In this document: positions 53,434 to 64,000 of the stretch, one piece after another
How positions within the stretch are numbered: position 1 is the stretch's first letter
How the letters are laid out: each line of letters begins with the position of its first letter
NCBI GenBank assembly: GCA_018398805.1
Contig: JAGFBZ010002379.1
Coordinates: 2,418,001-2,482,000 of the forward strand
Direction of reading: 5' to 3'
From: Hirundichthys speculiger
Lineage: Eukaryota > Chordata > Actinopteri > Beloniformes > Exocoetidae
DNA length: 64,000 nt
Position numbers and translations under genes: made by a program
Notes under the pieces: model-generated
Told to the model about the DNA's origin: nothing
Database searches by the model: none
Seen by the model: the letters and a program-made list of their open reading frames with translations, nothing else

Positions 53434-54875
53434 TGCGTGCACGCTCCCATTTCTTTCTGACATGTTCATACCACGACCTGTTTAAAGAGAGGCTGTGTGA
53501 CGCGATCTGCACTTTTTGTTTTTCTAATTTTGCAGTAAATGAAAGAGACAGAGAAGTTCCACTTCATTTCTGAACTTTTTTAATTCCTGCATTATCGACA
53601 GGTTACACAATAATGTCATCGTCGAACTGAGAGTGCAGCTACAGTCGTGGCAGGATGCCCTGCCCGTCCTACTGATTTATTTAGGCGCTGCAAGAAAAAA
53701 AAATGCCACCAAGTGCCAAAAGGAACTGTTAGAAACTGTATTCTGGGGGATCTCGTCCATTTCGCAAACCAGGAGAGGACAGCAGATTCATACCTAACTA
53801 AGTGATCTGTCTTTAACTTTATTTTTAATGGAAATCAGGTCATTTTTTACTCGCTCAGCTTATCACAGCAACAAGCTCTTTCATGTCATTTTATTTCAAA
53901 GGAAGCCAATGGACCCATAAATACACTATTTCTATGTGCTGCCATGTAAATGTAATGTTTTTTTTTATGTAATATGCGCATGTCCTCAAGTGCAGGGTTA
54001 AATCCTGACTCTCTGCAGACTCCATGTTTGTCAGTGGCTACATGCACATCCAAGCGTAAAACCTAAAGCAAATAGATAGCTGACGCTCTGCGTGAAAACA
54101 CTCCCAGTGGGACATAATCTTCAGGTTTTAAAACTCACGAACCAGTTTTTGAATCTGTATAGAAAAGTTTAATGTAAAAAGCAAATATGCTTGGCATGAA
54201 ATAGTGAGAGTTTCAAACCTCAGAGACAATTCTTACGGCTGCTTTTGTCTTTTAAGGGTAGCATCTTGACAAACCAGCAGAAATGCAAAATATGTTTACC
54301 AGCCACCAAGAAACAGCATATTTTTGTGAAATTTAGCCGGACATTGAGCATCCACCCAGTGTTCTTTTGTGTGTGTATGTGTGTTGGTCCAGTTTTATCT
54401 ACCGCACGCATCACTGATGACTCTGAAGCATCACTGCTGAAGCTGAAAAGTTGAATGTGTAGATGTTAAGTGTTTCCAATGCCTGATATGAAAACAGCCA
54501 TGGCATTGTCAACTTGAGAGAAGTAGGAATTACCAAACTATATTTTAATTTCTTAGTAATTGCTATGGTTTAAATCTCATCATAGCAGGACCGCTCATGA
54601 AAATTCCTATATTGTTGTGAATAAGTAATTGTCTGGTCATCACTGGGTCCCTCGGGATAACAGTTATCTGAAATGTGAGGTCTGAGGTTAAACATAGCCA
54701 TGGCTTTTAGAGAATTTTCTTTTTTTTTTTTCATATAAAGATTTCTCTTGGTTTAGGCGAGGGGAGGGTGAAAGGAGCTGTGTTGTAAACAAACAATTAA
54801 GGCAGGGTGTTTTCTGTTTTTCTTTCTTTGAGGGAGTTTAGTTTAAGGCTGAGCCTCTTAAAGTGACCTCCCAAA
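53434..54875 (+). other. ust intron 1, no gene seen
   Basis: No recognised exon or repeat besides short homopolymers. Confidence 0.5.
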
Positions 54876-54951
54876 CACAGCTGGAATAGGCTGCAGCGGA
54901 CCCCCATGACCTTGAAGAGGATAACCGGGTATAGAAATGAATAGATGAAAG
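54876..54951 (+). mobile_element. 3' fragment of the teleost SINE-like repeat
   Basis: CAGCTGGAATAGGCTGCAGC, then ACCCCCATGACCTTGAAGAG and GGATAACCGGGTATAGAAAT match the 3' end of the family at 29471-29841, diverged. Confidence 0.65.
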
Positions 54952-55880
54952 TATTAAAGTGAAGGCTTCCAGCTGAAATACTGGTAAAAACAAAGAATAG
55001 GTTATACTTCCTAGTAGGTCTTATATTATAGACCCAAGTCACTTTATAATCTCTGAAATCCTGTTGCAAACTGTTGGACTTTTTTGAAAATCTCCTCACT
55101 GATACTGCACAAAAGTTCTCCAAAACCTTAAATTCCAGAGTTACAGTTAAAAAGCTCATTTGACAACTATGTATGCAAATGAGAAATAACAATCTCTACT
55201 AGTAGTTGAGTAAAGCTGGCCTGGATATCATTTCATGAGCTGCAGAGCTTCTTGTGACCAGCTGGATATTGTGTTTTTTCTGCATTTAATCCGTGTGACA
55301 TAAAATTAAAAAAAAATGGCGACAAATGTTTAAAAAAAAAGAAAAAATTACATTTGTATGCCAAGTTTGAAAATGATTTCCAGATATCCAAATACCCGCA
55401 TCCATCCCTAGAGGAGAGAGGAGACTACCCTGCACTCTAATCGCTGTCAATTTTTGATGGATTTACAACTGTATCTTTATGTATTTCATAAATATTGGAA
55501 ATAAGAGTAAATCCTCCATTGCATATAAATCAACACCGTTGTAGACAGTTAACCAGTGACAGTAAATTAACGTAACACCAAGTGCAATGAGCTGTGAGAC
55601 TGCTATTAAATGAATATTCCAGAGTTAAAATGGGCTTAGGTCTATTATCAGATGTAGATGGTGCGTAAGTATTGTAAACTTTTTAAAAAAAATTTTTTAT
55701 TGTAAACAGTTTTGAGTCAGAACGGAAGATGTGTTTGTAGCAAGCAATGGAGCTATATCGAAATGAATTGCTATTTTAAGCCTCTGACAAGATCAAAGAT
55801 GTCATTCCACTGAAGTGATAGGATCTCTACCCAGATCAAAATCATTTAATTTTGTAAGTGTACAACATGTGTATAAATGG
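54952..55880 (+). other. ust intron 1, no gene seen
   Basis: AT-rich with short A and T runs. Nothing recognised. Confidence 0.5.
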
Positions 55881-56140
55881 TTAATGGACTGCATTTATAT
55901 AGCGTTTTCTAGACACTATCATGGTGCCCCCGAAGTGCTTCACACTTGGCCTCTCATTCACACACACATTCACACACCGGTGGGAGGCAGCTGCCATGTG
56001 AGGAGCTGTCAGGCCCACTGGGAGGAAGTTAGGGTTCAGTGTCTTGCAAAAGGACACTTTGACATGTGGACAGTTGGATCCGGGATCAACCCACCAACCT
56101 TACAGATGAGCCGCTCTACCAGTTGAGCTACAGCCACCCT
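55881..56140 (-). mobile_element. SINE-like repeat with tRNA-related end (minus strand)
   Basis: Read on the + strand: TGGACTGCATTTATATAGCG, TTCACACACACATTCACACA, then CAAAAGGACACTTTGACATG and GATCCGGGATCAACCCACC, a repeat common in teleosts. The right end, read on the minus strand, gives TAGCTCAACTGGTAGAGCGG, a tRNA-like A box. Near full length. Confidence 0.7.
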
Positions 56141-56790
56141 GGCATCTCCTTCTGGTCCCTGGCATCTTGTCCATACAAGTTGACTTCCAAATATCACACA
56201 AACTACTGTCAATAGATGCAAAAGGAGCAGAGTTCATGACCACTGCTTCTAAAAACTGGCTCATTTTGTCATAAATATATAAGTACTAATCCAGCTCGAT
56301 GGAGGAGAGTCTTGTTAAAGGTTTAAAATTTGTGTTTTATTTTGACATAGGCCCAAGGTACTGACATTAATTTCCATTTTGCTGCAAGCACCTGTTTTGT
56401 TCTAACTCAAAAATGCTTCCATCCACGTCGTTTTAGTCCTGAACGGAGGTCTGTTTCAGAAGCAGAAAGAGACCTGCTGTACTTGCCGGTTTTAAAGGGA
56501 CTCGTATTTACATCTCTTTGATGCAATGACAAATAAAAATTTGCCATCCCAGCGAGAGTACTTTTCAGTGTTCCTCTCAAACATTTTTAGTTTTCACGTA
56601 ATGCAGGAGTTGCAGATTTTATTTCACTTTAGGAAATAAACTCAGAGATCCTGGTCCATATTCTGAGATGACCTAAATCCTATGGTCATATGGCCATATC
56701 TCCATATATTGTAATCCATTTAACCATAAAAATGCTTTTAAAGCAGATTATAGGAATGCACTGTGAAATAACAACAAAATGGTGGCATTT
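56141..56790 (+). other. ust intron 1, no gene seen
   Basis: No recognised feature. Confidence 0.5.
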
Positions 56791-56799
56791 CTGTTGGCA

Positions 56800-57110
56800 G
56801 CGCAGCAGTTCTAGGTCTTATTTTACAACCCAACTCTTTATAGCTTTGTGACAAAGGACGGCAGCGCGGCTAATTAATTTTCTTTTTCTTTCCAACTCCA
56901 GTAATGCCCGTCACAGATGTCATCAGCAGTGTTTTTGTGTAACTGCAGGGCCCATTTATTCATGCATGATGCATTTCCACATGTGGTGTGTGTTTTATGA
57001 GCTTAGAGCTGGTGTACAGCGGCGCACGCCAAGTCGTTGCCCAGTTGTGGTCAGTTTATAATGGCCTGGCTGTCGTTGTAGCTTGAAGTAACCTTGTTTA
57101 CATCTCGAAA
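56800..57110. promoter_or_regulatory. Candidate conserved intronic element
   Basis: Repeat-free block containing CTAATTAATTTTC (homeodomain core), TTCATGCATGATGCATTTCC (octamer-like near-palindrome) and CACATGTGG (E-box). No coding frame. Inference only. Confidence 0.22.
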
Positions 57111-57264
57111 TATATGGATATTCAGTGAGTTTTGACTCAAACTCTGAATTTATAGTTGTCTGATACAATGTGTAGTTTAATCGAAACACATCCTTATAAA
57201 CCATATTATGTGGAACACACACAAAAATGGTAAATATGCATGGATTCTTTCTTTTTAAAAAAAA

Positions 57265-57288
57265 AATATATATATATATATATATATT
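57265..57288. repeat. (TA)n microsatellite
   Basis: Short TA array after an A run. Confidence 0.85.
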
Positions 57289-57432
57289 ATGAGAACCTTT
57301 ATCTGTTTTTAAATACACCAGTCAGTAAGATTGTACCTGAAGTACCTCCTGCCCCAAATGGATGTTTATTTAACTTGCTGCCAGTCCAGAAGACAGAATT
57401 AAAAGGTCCCCTTCATTTGGCTTCTTTTGTAG

Positions 57433-57549
57433 GGGTGTGTTGGAAAAATCACAGGTCATTCAAAATGGCCACCGGCAGGCTCTTTGTCCATAAGGACAGG
57501 GTAGAAAGACATCTGGTGTCGTGCCCGCATACCCACAAGGCCAGACAAG
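57433..57549 (+). CDS. Exon-like segment in phase with ust intron 1
   Basis: Acceptor GGCTTCTTTTGTAG (ending 57432) and donor AAG/GTACGT (57550-57555) bracket 117 nt with no stop in the frame that continues ust exon 1 (one base carried over, one base left over). It would add 39 residues after RQYL: GVCWKNHRSFKMATGRLF, VHKDRVERHLVSCPHTHKAR. The Cys/His pattern is suggestive but I recognise no family, and human UST lacks it. May be a cassette exon, a lncRNA exon or coincidence. Confidence 0.25.
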
Positions 57550-57555
57550 GTACGT

Positions 57556-60500
57556 ACAAACTGCAAAAGCACTCTGGTGCTCTCTGGCAGGGAAATGGCT
57601 TGTCAAGAATTAGCTGACTGAGCATGTAGTTAACCAGAAATGCGTCAGAGCATCACATCCTGTGATTTACAGAAAAGGGTCTTTCTCATTGCTGTGGCAG
57701 TATTGACATAAGCGTCGCAGGATATATTCAAGCAGGAGTACTGCTCACCCCATCATTTCCTCACTTGATAAGGAGTTATTACTTTGTTTATATCGTCCTA
57801 GCCTTGGATGGCTTTCACCAGCTTGTCCATTTTTTATTTATGTCTTTTTTAATCTACTTTTATGTACAAGTAAGCAAAGGTTGGAAGAAAAAGCACTGCT
57901 GTGCTCATGGAAGTACAAAACATAATTTACTCACTAAAATTAAATCGACAGTTTAGATCACCTCAAAACACAACATTAACAATATTTGCTTTGAGCGATT
58001 GAAGCAATTGAAGTGATTTTCTCTCGGATGGTTTTAGTCTCAGGAGTCTGAAACCACCCCTCACTTTGTATGCCTGAACTGCCTCACTAGATTTAATTAA
58101 TCTTTTTATTTATTTTTATTTATTTTTTTTATTTCATTTGGTTTCATTAACTGCTTCTTTGCATCATAAAGTTTTCAGACACCAGCTGCTGAGGTAGATC
58201 AGAAACTGAACTGCATAGGAAAATGTGCTTTTTTATTTTTTTATTGTATTTAGTGCATGTTTTCTTTTTCAGTAGGTAGTTGGGCTTCTTCTATGTGAAA
58301 AAACAAAACGTGTTGTCCTCCTTCTATAATGATTCAATTTACTTAATTGCATTTCCTTGTGTCAATCCATCTTATAGACGAGGGGCAACATCTGGAAATC
58401 AAGCTTGAGTTCAGCAGGGCAATCAGAAAGTTGCAGTTCCTTGAATAACCACTAAAGCAACTCTGTCTTCATTGACCTCCATGTAAAAATGTCCAACTTT
58501 GCAGCAGAAATAAACATATTTACAGAGTTCAAAAGTTCAAAAACAGTTTTGGTCTCCACAGCTCAAGTTCACATTCATGACAACTGCAATGGGAATTAAT
58601 TTTTATAAACCACATCAGGTAAAATTATTTAAAGAGAGGAGCATGGGCTTTTGACTGACAGCTGGCCATAGCCAGTGGCTATCCGACATCATTTTAGCTA
58701 CTTAGCACTTTGGACCTTCTTGATTTGACTTCTGAGCTGTGAATAAAGACCTCACAAGGTGTATTCATTCATATTTTAAAGCTAATATGGCTTCCAGTAT
58801 CAACTGCACTAAGGGTCTGCTGCGACTGGTTTTTGGTTGGCCTGGAAGGCTTCAGGGGCGAATCTTTGGCAGCTGTTTTTGCTTCCAAAGATAGCTTCTT
58901 CAGGCTGCTGTCTTTGTCCAGGGCTAGCCAGAGGAAACCAGCTGGAGTGTCTCTTTCTCATCAGCTTCTGCCTCCCACAGCAGCTGGATCCTTTGGTTAA
59001 GTGACTTCTGCCTTAGATCATTTCAGGACCCTTATAAGTTGACTGGACCACTTGCCAGCATCCTCCAATGCTGCCAGAGCTGACATGGGAACTAGTGGAA
59101 CACTGTGAGCAGTGGGCCGAGTGACCAGATATTTGTTCAGATTTCATTAGAATAATTGTAAATTATCATTAGTTCAGCCTAGAATAAGCTCAGCCGGCCA
59201 TGCTAAAATAGCTATGTTGCAGTAACTGAACTAAGGTTGGTTTGGTTTCTGCCAGCCTTCTGAGCATGCTTGTTCTGCCCATTTGAAACATTTTTGGGGT
59301 TGGGCAGCATCAGTTTTTACCAACATGGTGCCCTCTATTAAGACAAATAAAAATCTTCAAAGCACTCATCAGAAAACCTGTGGGTGATGTGAAAGGGGAC
59401 TTGTCCAGTTCCTTTTATTCAGTCTATGGTCATAGTTAGTGGCAACCAGGATATCACAGTGTAAGCATAGTTTACAGCCAACAAACCTAATCACATTTGG
59501 TGCCATTATTTTATGGCTTTTACAAGGTACAATCTGCATTATAAGGGAAAGTAAAAGCAAAAAAAACCCATTTATTGCCACTTTAAATTTTAGTGATACT
59601 CACATGCATGATTTTCTAATAAACTCTATGTGCCACCTCTCTCTTCCACTGAAGCTCTGGAAATGATTAAGCTTTTCCTTCACTTGTCCCACAAAGTATG
59701 TTTTTTTTTATTTTTGACTTTCTTGGCAGTTGCACAGCCACCAAAGTCAACACTCCTCTGCTTGGTCCTCAGTTTACAGGCCCGTCCTTGTCATACAATA
59801 TACACGGTGGCAACCGCTGGTGTCCACAAATGACACGCTGACAGTCATGCCTCCCAAGCCTCCCAAACCCTGCACATCTGCATGCCTGTGTGCACAAAAT
59901 TCTCCTACTGCATTTCACTAACCAAAATTTCAGGGGCACATCGAGTCCGCAAATTAGTCTCCCTACCAGCTTTTGGTGTTTGGGCACCTGTAATAACATA
60001 GCCGTGGCACTGCTTTTATATTTATATCATCCAACCTTTGTTGATTTTTGAGTGACTGAAGTGTGATGTGGAGCAGGGTGTAGTGGGTGGAGCCCCTGAC
60101 CCTCAGCTTAACTCCCTTCTGTAATTAGGGAGATGGGTTGAGCTACAGGTCTTAATGGAGAGTCACTCCCACGCACCAAATCAAAGGGCTGTCTGACCAC
60201 ACACATATACTACACAGGCAAACGCACACGCAGAAGTGTGCTGTGTATGTACCTCATGCATGCTGACTTTGTTTGTGCATGGCATCTATTGTGGCTTAAA
60301 TGTTTAGTCAGGACTGTAGCCATAGACGTGTCTGAGTTTAACTGGGTGTGTTTTACACAGAGGGATCGGGCGTGAGAAATGTGTTTCCTGATTTCCTTAC
60401 AGACCATCACACATTCTGTCCATCTATTGATTTGTGTTTATGCTAAGACAGTGCTCTACGGTATATTTTTAGAACCACTAAAGACCTGAAATAAGCATGC

Positions 60501-61254
60501 ACCTTTTCTCTTTTGTCATATTTCCCTCTGCGGTTTTCTGAAAATACACCGGGTTGTGGTTATGGATGAGAGAGTTTAGTCTTCACAAGGCGAGGGACCT
60601 GTAATCTGGTCTCACATGCTTGTAGAACAGTTCATAATAGAAACTCTGTAACTTCCATCTTTGCTTTGAATGCTGTGGCAAAATGAAGCAAAGGTCCCTT
60701 AACTTGAACCCCTTCGTCTATCCTTTTGGCCTTCCTCTCCAACGTCATTCCTGTGTGGTTTTCCGCTCCCACCTCGGCCTATTCTTGGATGTGTGCTTTC
60801 CTAGGCTCTACTTATCCAGTTTTACAAAGCAAATGAAATGTTATATGCTTTAAATACATGTTTATGAAATACCCAAACTTGCTGTAGCATTCCTCGAGCA
60901 GGCAAACACCAAAAGGAAAATTCCAGTACTTGGAGGAATTATTCCAGGCAGGGAAAAATCTGCAATATTCCACTTATGTGCATATTTCAATATTTCAGAG
61001 TTTGTAACTTTTTCAGAATTTTTTTCTGTTTTCTTTAGTATTGACATGTCTTATGTTTTACAGACTAAAGCGAGTATTTCTACATGTCATATTAAACACA
61101 GCATCTTCACAGTTTGTGAAATTGTCATGAAGCATTATCTATTGATTCCCGGTCTATGACTTTTCTATTTCTTTCTTCTATAAAGACCAGAGGGGAAAAA
61201 AAAAAGATCAAGTTGGAGTTAGAGCTGGTAATTTTGCCAAAAAAAAAACTCCCT
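57556..61254 (+). other. ust intron 1, mostly unclassified
   Basis: At about 59310-59435 an inverted, diverged copy of the repeat at 41079 is present (ends TTTATTCAGTCTATGGTC). Otherwise AT-rich sequence without recognised genes. Confidence 0.45.
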
Positions 61255-61482
61255 ATTTTCAGACAGATTGGTGATGTATTCATATGTACTGTGTTGTGTA
61301 CTGTGTGCTGTACATCATTATGTACATCATTATCATGAGGTACACTTGTTTTTATTGCTCTTGTGAGTGTTTTTTTATGTGTCTTATAATTATATTGTAA
61401 ATAGGAATACCTTTTGTTTTTATATTGCCATTTAATTGCTGCTGCTACACTGCAATTTCCCAGTTTGGGATCAATAAAGTAC

Positions 61483-61514
<32 letters not shown>
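61255..61514 (+). mobile_element. LINE 3' end with (ATCT)n tail
   Basis: TTGCTGCTGCTACACTGC, then AATTTCCCAGTTTGGGATCA and ATAAAGTAC followed by eight ATCT units (61483-61514) is the typical 3' terminus of fish L2-group LINEs. 5'-truncated with no reverse-transcriptase sequence. Confidence 0.65.
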
Positions 61515-63165
61515 GAAAATACAGGGGTTTAGAGTATACAGGGTATATTAGTGTTGTTCTGTGCATATTTACTATAATAATGAGGATAATAGTACGAGAA
61601 CACAAGTATTTACATTATATCCACTGTTAACTAAATGATGAATTACCATCTGTTTGGTTTTTTTGGCTGTTTCTGTTCTTATTTTCTGCAGTTTAATACA
61701 GCTGGATTCCTGATAAGGCTTTTTTTTTTTTAAATTTACATTTTTTCTGTTTTTGTTATCAGACAGCACAATGAATTAAATGTAATTTTGTAACACCAAT
61801 TCTGTAACACCAAATGTTAAGCAACAGTCACTAATTTTAGAAACGCTTTGCCCCATAAAATGTGCCGAGGCTGCTGACTAGTTCAGACAATCAATATTGA
61901 GCAGCATTTTATGCTCGCTTTCATCCCCGTTTCACTGTATAGTTCTTTCCAATTACTCCATCTCATGCATAAGTCTATTTAAAGAGCAAGTAGTACCTGT
62001 CTCCTGATGTCTTTCACCTGCCATGCTCTCTGCTGTTTATAAAGTCCCAGCTTCCACCTGCAGACTCTGATTCTAAGGACAGGAGGGGAGGTTAAGTTAT
62101 CTTTATGTCTGACTAATAAGTAGCAACTGATTAGATCAGAGCCCAAAACCTAAAAGTGTTTTATCATAAGTGGAGCATTTGAAGTCTTCATGGTTGAGCT
62201 GACATTGAAGTGAGCATTGACAAAGTCTGTGCATTGATTTTAGCTGCACACATGTGAAATGTCTCTGAGAACACATCCAGCTCACAGCCAGGCTGCTGAT
62301 TGAGTGGTAGGCGGAAAAGCAAATCTTTGCACTCATCAAGCTGTCGTGATGACGCTATTCAACATAATTTAAGTTTGTCCAGCACCTTCTTATAGTTTTG
62401 CTGAAAAAAACATTTGGATAAAATAATGAAGTTGACAGTAGTAAGGACACTTGTACTTGAGTCTGCAGCTCACCTTGTTGCTGACTAAACTGAGAGAAAG
62501 GATGGGGCAGGGATGTGACATGAGTGACCTGAAATAGATATAAAGCCTCAGTTTTACAGGGAAAAACAGAGCACATCAGATTATACTGATATTGAACAGT
62601 ATTTTCTGATTTTATGCCTCCTCTGAAAAATACTGATATCAAAAAGTAAGTATACTGCCCAACCTTGGAGTGACTCTTATGATGACTCAGTCATCTTGGG
62701 CGGCTGGAACAGTGGCAGTGGATTAACATAAATGACATAAATCACCACACCAAGGGCTTTTTTTTTCCTCCGACCAAGAATCACATTTAACACTTTATTT
62801 AGTTTTACCACACCACTTTTCATTTTCTGCTGGTTTTCACTTTCACTTTCCCTTGTGTTTTCACTTTACATGTAGTCATTTTAGCACTTCTTCCAGTGAA
62901 TGTTTTGGCAGCTAAAGTCCTTGGTTACAGTTGAGATGACATCATTAATTTGTACATTTTAAGCCCTCTCAACAACATTTTAGAAAGCTTCATGTTCTAG
63001 GCAAGCGTGATGAGGCCTGCCCCATCTGCAAACAACATTAAGTGCAGTGCAGACACGAGTTTCCACTTGAAATTCATTACCGTGAAGGTTGCACTGGATG
63101 TTATATTATAAAGCTGAACATTTCGAATTCATCATGTCAATATTATGTTATTAGCTTTCTTTCTT

Positions 63166-63205
<40 letters not shown>

Positions 63206-64000
63206 GTCTATCCTGGTTTCCTGAATCTTTATCCACATCTAAGAATTTTTCCAGTAATTCACATGTCTGATGTAGCGGTCATTGTTGCCAGTTTCCATTG
63301 CTGGTGAGACGGTCATGATAGTCTGAGATTTGTTGGTTGGAATAATAATCACAAAGTCACATTAGGGTCATGCTCCTGTGACTAAAAAATTAAAATAGCA
63401 GAAACTGTAGATATGACTGGCTCAGCTTTGACAGGTTGTCAACCTTTTGAACAAGCAAGAAACGTATTTTTACACCTAAGAGCAAAAAAGAAAAAAAACA
63501 TCCATTAATGAGGTGACAAATGATCATTTGTTTCTACAAACTCTGGGGCAGGTGTTGGCATTTTGTGAGGTTCTTTTTTGGCTCCTAAAACACATCCACA
63601 TATGTTGATAAGTGAAGATTGGTACCCACATGAAAAGCATATAGATGTCTGCTTATGGTTTTGTTGGTTTACTTTATTTAAGCAATTTTTTTGAGGAAAT
63701 TGAAGGAAATATTGTGAATTCGGCTGCAGGTTCCTTTCAACAAATTTCCATTGTAGTAATTAGTTTCTGTTTGAACATCTCTGGCAAAAATAGGTTTCAC
63801 AGAGTTTCCCAGTGGTTTGAATTGAGGCAACTGGTCTTCCTTTCGTTTGTTCTTGAAGACGTTTAGCCTTCTATCCAGAAAGCTATGTCATTCTGGATGC
63901 AATATCCACTTATACTTGCTTTTGAATTGACAAAGTCTTCAAAATGGAAGGTTAAAGGTCCTCAATAGCAAAAGAAAAGAAGTTCAGTTGCCTTGATTCA
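61515..64000 (+). other. ust intron 1, window end
   Basis: Contains a pyrimidine-rich CTTT to poly-T tract at 63157-63204. No exon recognised up to the window end. Confidence 0.5.

Larger units (their letters stand above)
23457..64000 (+). other. ust: ust intron 1 (3' end beyond window)
   Basis: From the donor GTAAGA after exon 1 to the window end I found no segment encoding the next expected UST residues (the VVYNRVGKCGSR region). I therefore treat the whole stretch as intron 1. Human UST also has very long introns. It holds the mobile elements, microsatellites and candidate regulatory blocks listed separately. Confidence 0.75.

Noticed and set aside
61483..61514. Possible CRISPR-like or tandem array
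   Set aside because: Plain ATCT microsatellite at a LINE tail; no spacer structure anywhere in the window.

Overview
The window is vertebrate nuclear DNA, almost certainly from a ray-finned fish. It has long introns with GT-AG splice sites, many microsatellites, teleost-type tRNA-derived SINEs and numerous hAT and Tc1/mariner remnants. Two protein-coding genes lie head to tail on the + strand in the order sash1 then ust. I recall the same order from human 6q24 (SASH1-UST).

Region 1 (1-16831, 3' UTR to perhaps 19.2 kb) is the 3' half of sash1, an SH3/SAM scaffold protein. Eleven coding exons can be placed by splice sites and protein similarity. They cover the end of the linker, the SLY-type conserved region, the SH3 domain, a basic stretch, SAM1, a long disordered proline/serine region and SAM2, ending at TAA 16829-16831. 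Five single-base indels (one loss, four gains) break the frame in exons 3, 6, 7 and 9, while splice sites and flanking residues remain intact. This looks more like uncorrected sequence error than gene death. Three extra coding signals are in phase with sash1: a GC3-biased open extension of the first exon (94-639) ending in a second donor; an alternative terminal exon (10948-11201) followed by two polyadenylation signals; and an intronic polyadenylation signal at 818. Introns also hold two strong hairpins.

Region 2 (about 19.3-22.8 kb) is intergenic and repeat-rich: A-rich tracts, a tRNA-derived SINE, a dead Tc1-like transposase and a truncated hAT copy.

Region 3 (22.8-64 kb) is the 5' end of ust (uronyl 2-O-sulfotransferase): a leader with two upstream ORFs, coding exon 1 (23225-23456: cytosolic tail, membrane anchor, start of stem), then more than 40 kb of intron 1. 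I found no exon 2 encoding the sulfotransferase domain, so it probably lies beyond the window. One 117-base exon-like segment (57433-57549) matches the phase of ust intron 1. The intron is loaded with mobile DNA: a hAT element carrying a MADF-domain reading frame, a 285-bp hAT MITE with a perfect 8-bp target duplication, a 694-bp hAT element, a TA-flanked long-TIR mariner-type MITE, SINEs, two LINE 3' ends and microsatellites. Blocks of apparently single-copy sequence rich in transcription-factor motifs could be enhancers.

sash1 (signalling scaffold) and ust (Golgi glycosaminoglycan modification) do not share a pathway. Their adjacency is ancestral synteny.
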